From AB-629-J13 sp964518835 (GTDB lineage: Bacteria; Fidelibacterota; Marinisomatia; Marinisomatales; AB-629-J13): a DNA stretch of 52,056 nt. Under the pieces are notes generated by a model. It ran no database searches. It was not told the origin of the DNA and saw only the letters and a program-made list of their open reading frames with translations. Shown here piece by piece: positions 52,004 through 52,056 of this stretch (within the stretch, counting starts at the first letter, position 1; every line of letters starts with the position of its first letter). The translations under genes were made by a program, and so were the position numbers. The stretch lies in NCBI GenBank assembly GCA_964518835.1, contig CAZFKU010000004.1, positions 1 through 52,056 of the forward strand, given 5' to 3'.

Positions 52004-52056
52004 CGGAGGGGGAGGGATTTGAACCCCCGATGCCCAAAGGACATGCCGGTTTTCAA
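52004..52056 (-). tRNA. tRNA-Ser (UGA), partial at window edge
   Basis: The minus strand shows the 3' half of a class II tRNA: anticodon loop ending TTGAAA with stem ACCGG (anticodon TGA), a long variable arm built around CATGTCCTTTGGGCATC, T-arm GGGGG-TTCAAAT-CCCTC, acceptor CCCCTCC and discriminator G. No CCA is encoded. The 5' half is outside the window. It lies about 50 bases from tRNA-Ser(GGA) in the same orientation. Confidence 0.92.

Overview
The window is an AT-rich, densely packed chromosomal segment of a diderm bacterium. Its gene content and order (complete BatABCDE set, PorV-like barrel protein, SPOR and DUF5683-like secreted proteins, Lnt, a meso-DAP-type MurE, SelA/SelB) suggest the FCB superphylum. 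A Marinimicrobia (SAR406)-like lineage is my best guess. This is inference from family content; no 16S gene is present to confirm it. Almost every gene is core housekeeping, and I saw no transposase, integrase, CRISPR array or phage genes.

Layout. Positions 1-30890 are a long run of minus-strand genes. Read in the direction of transcription, it starts with the translation block ffh-rpsP-khpA-rimM-trmD-rplS, which ends at a clear intrinsic terminator (26547-26582). There follow an MFS transporter, selA-selB, mutS, a PorV-like outer-membrane protein, yicC-gmk-rpoZ, a family 4 uracil-DNA glycosylase, dnaB, a bifunctional RelA/SpoT homologue, ruvX, lnt, a DUF5683-like protein, truA, an HtrA protease, psd-pssA, a DUF4321 protein, tatA, batA-B-C-D-E, a SPOR-domain protein and a partial tRNA-Ala. 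Most neighbours overlap by 1-35 bases, so long co-transcribed units are likely.

A roughly 300-base AT-rich divergent region (30891-31188) separates ffh from rodZ, which reads the other way. A strong terminator follows rodZ. Next comes a complete, tightly overlapping dcw cluster on the plus strand: mraZ-rsmH-ftsL-ftsI-murE-murF-mraY-murD-ftsW-murG-murC-murB-ftsQ-ftsA-ftsZ. It covers peptidoglycan precursor synthesis from UDP-MurNAc formation (MurB) to lipid II (MurG), plus the septal synthase pair FtsW/FtsI and the FtsA/FtsZ ring. Three phased GTGGGTA repeats upstream of mraZ look like a MraZ operator.

The right end holds rpmB (convergent with ftsZ), a GNAT acetyltransferase, dusB, a tRNA-like hairpin that appears to be a decayed tRNA, a secreted alpha/beta hydrolase, a complete tRNA-Ser(GGA) and a partial tRNA-Ser(UGA). 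This is the only stretch that looks accessory.

The most unusual items are: ribosomal protein S16 carrying a very acidic C-terminal tail of about 230 residues; the tRNA-like inverted-repeat element at 50845-50948; a canonical EF-hand calcium loop in the PorV-like protein; and convergent hairpins at the ftsZ/rpmB junction, one of which overlaps the end of rpmB. I did not find a clear novel multi-gene system such as a defence island.
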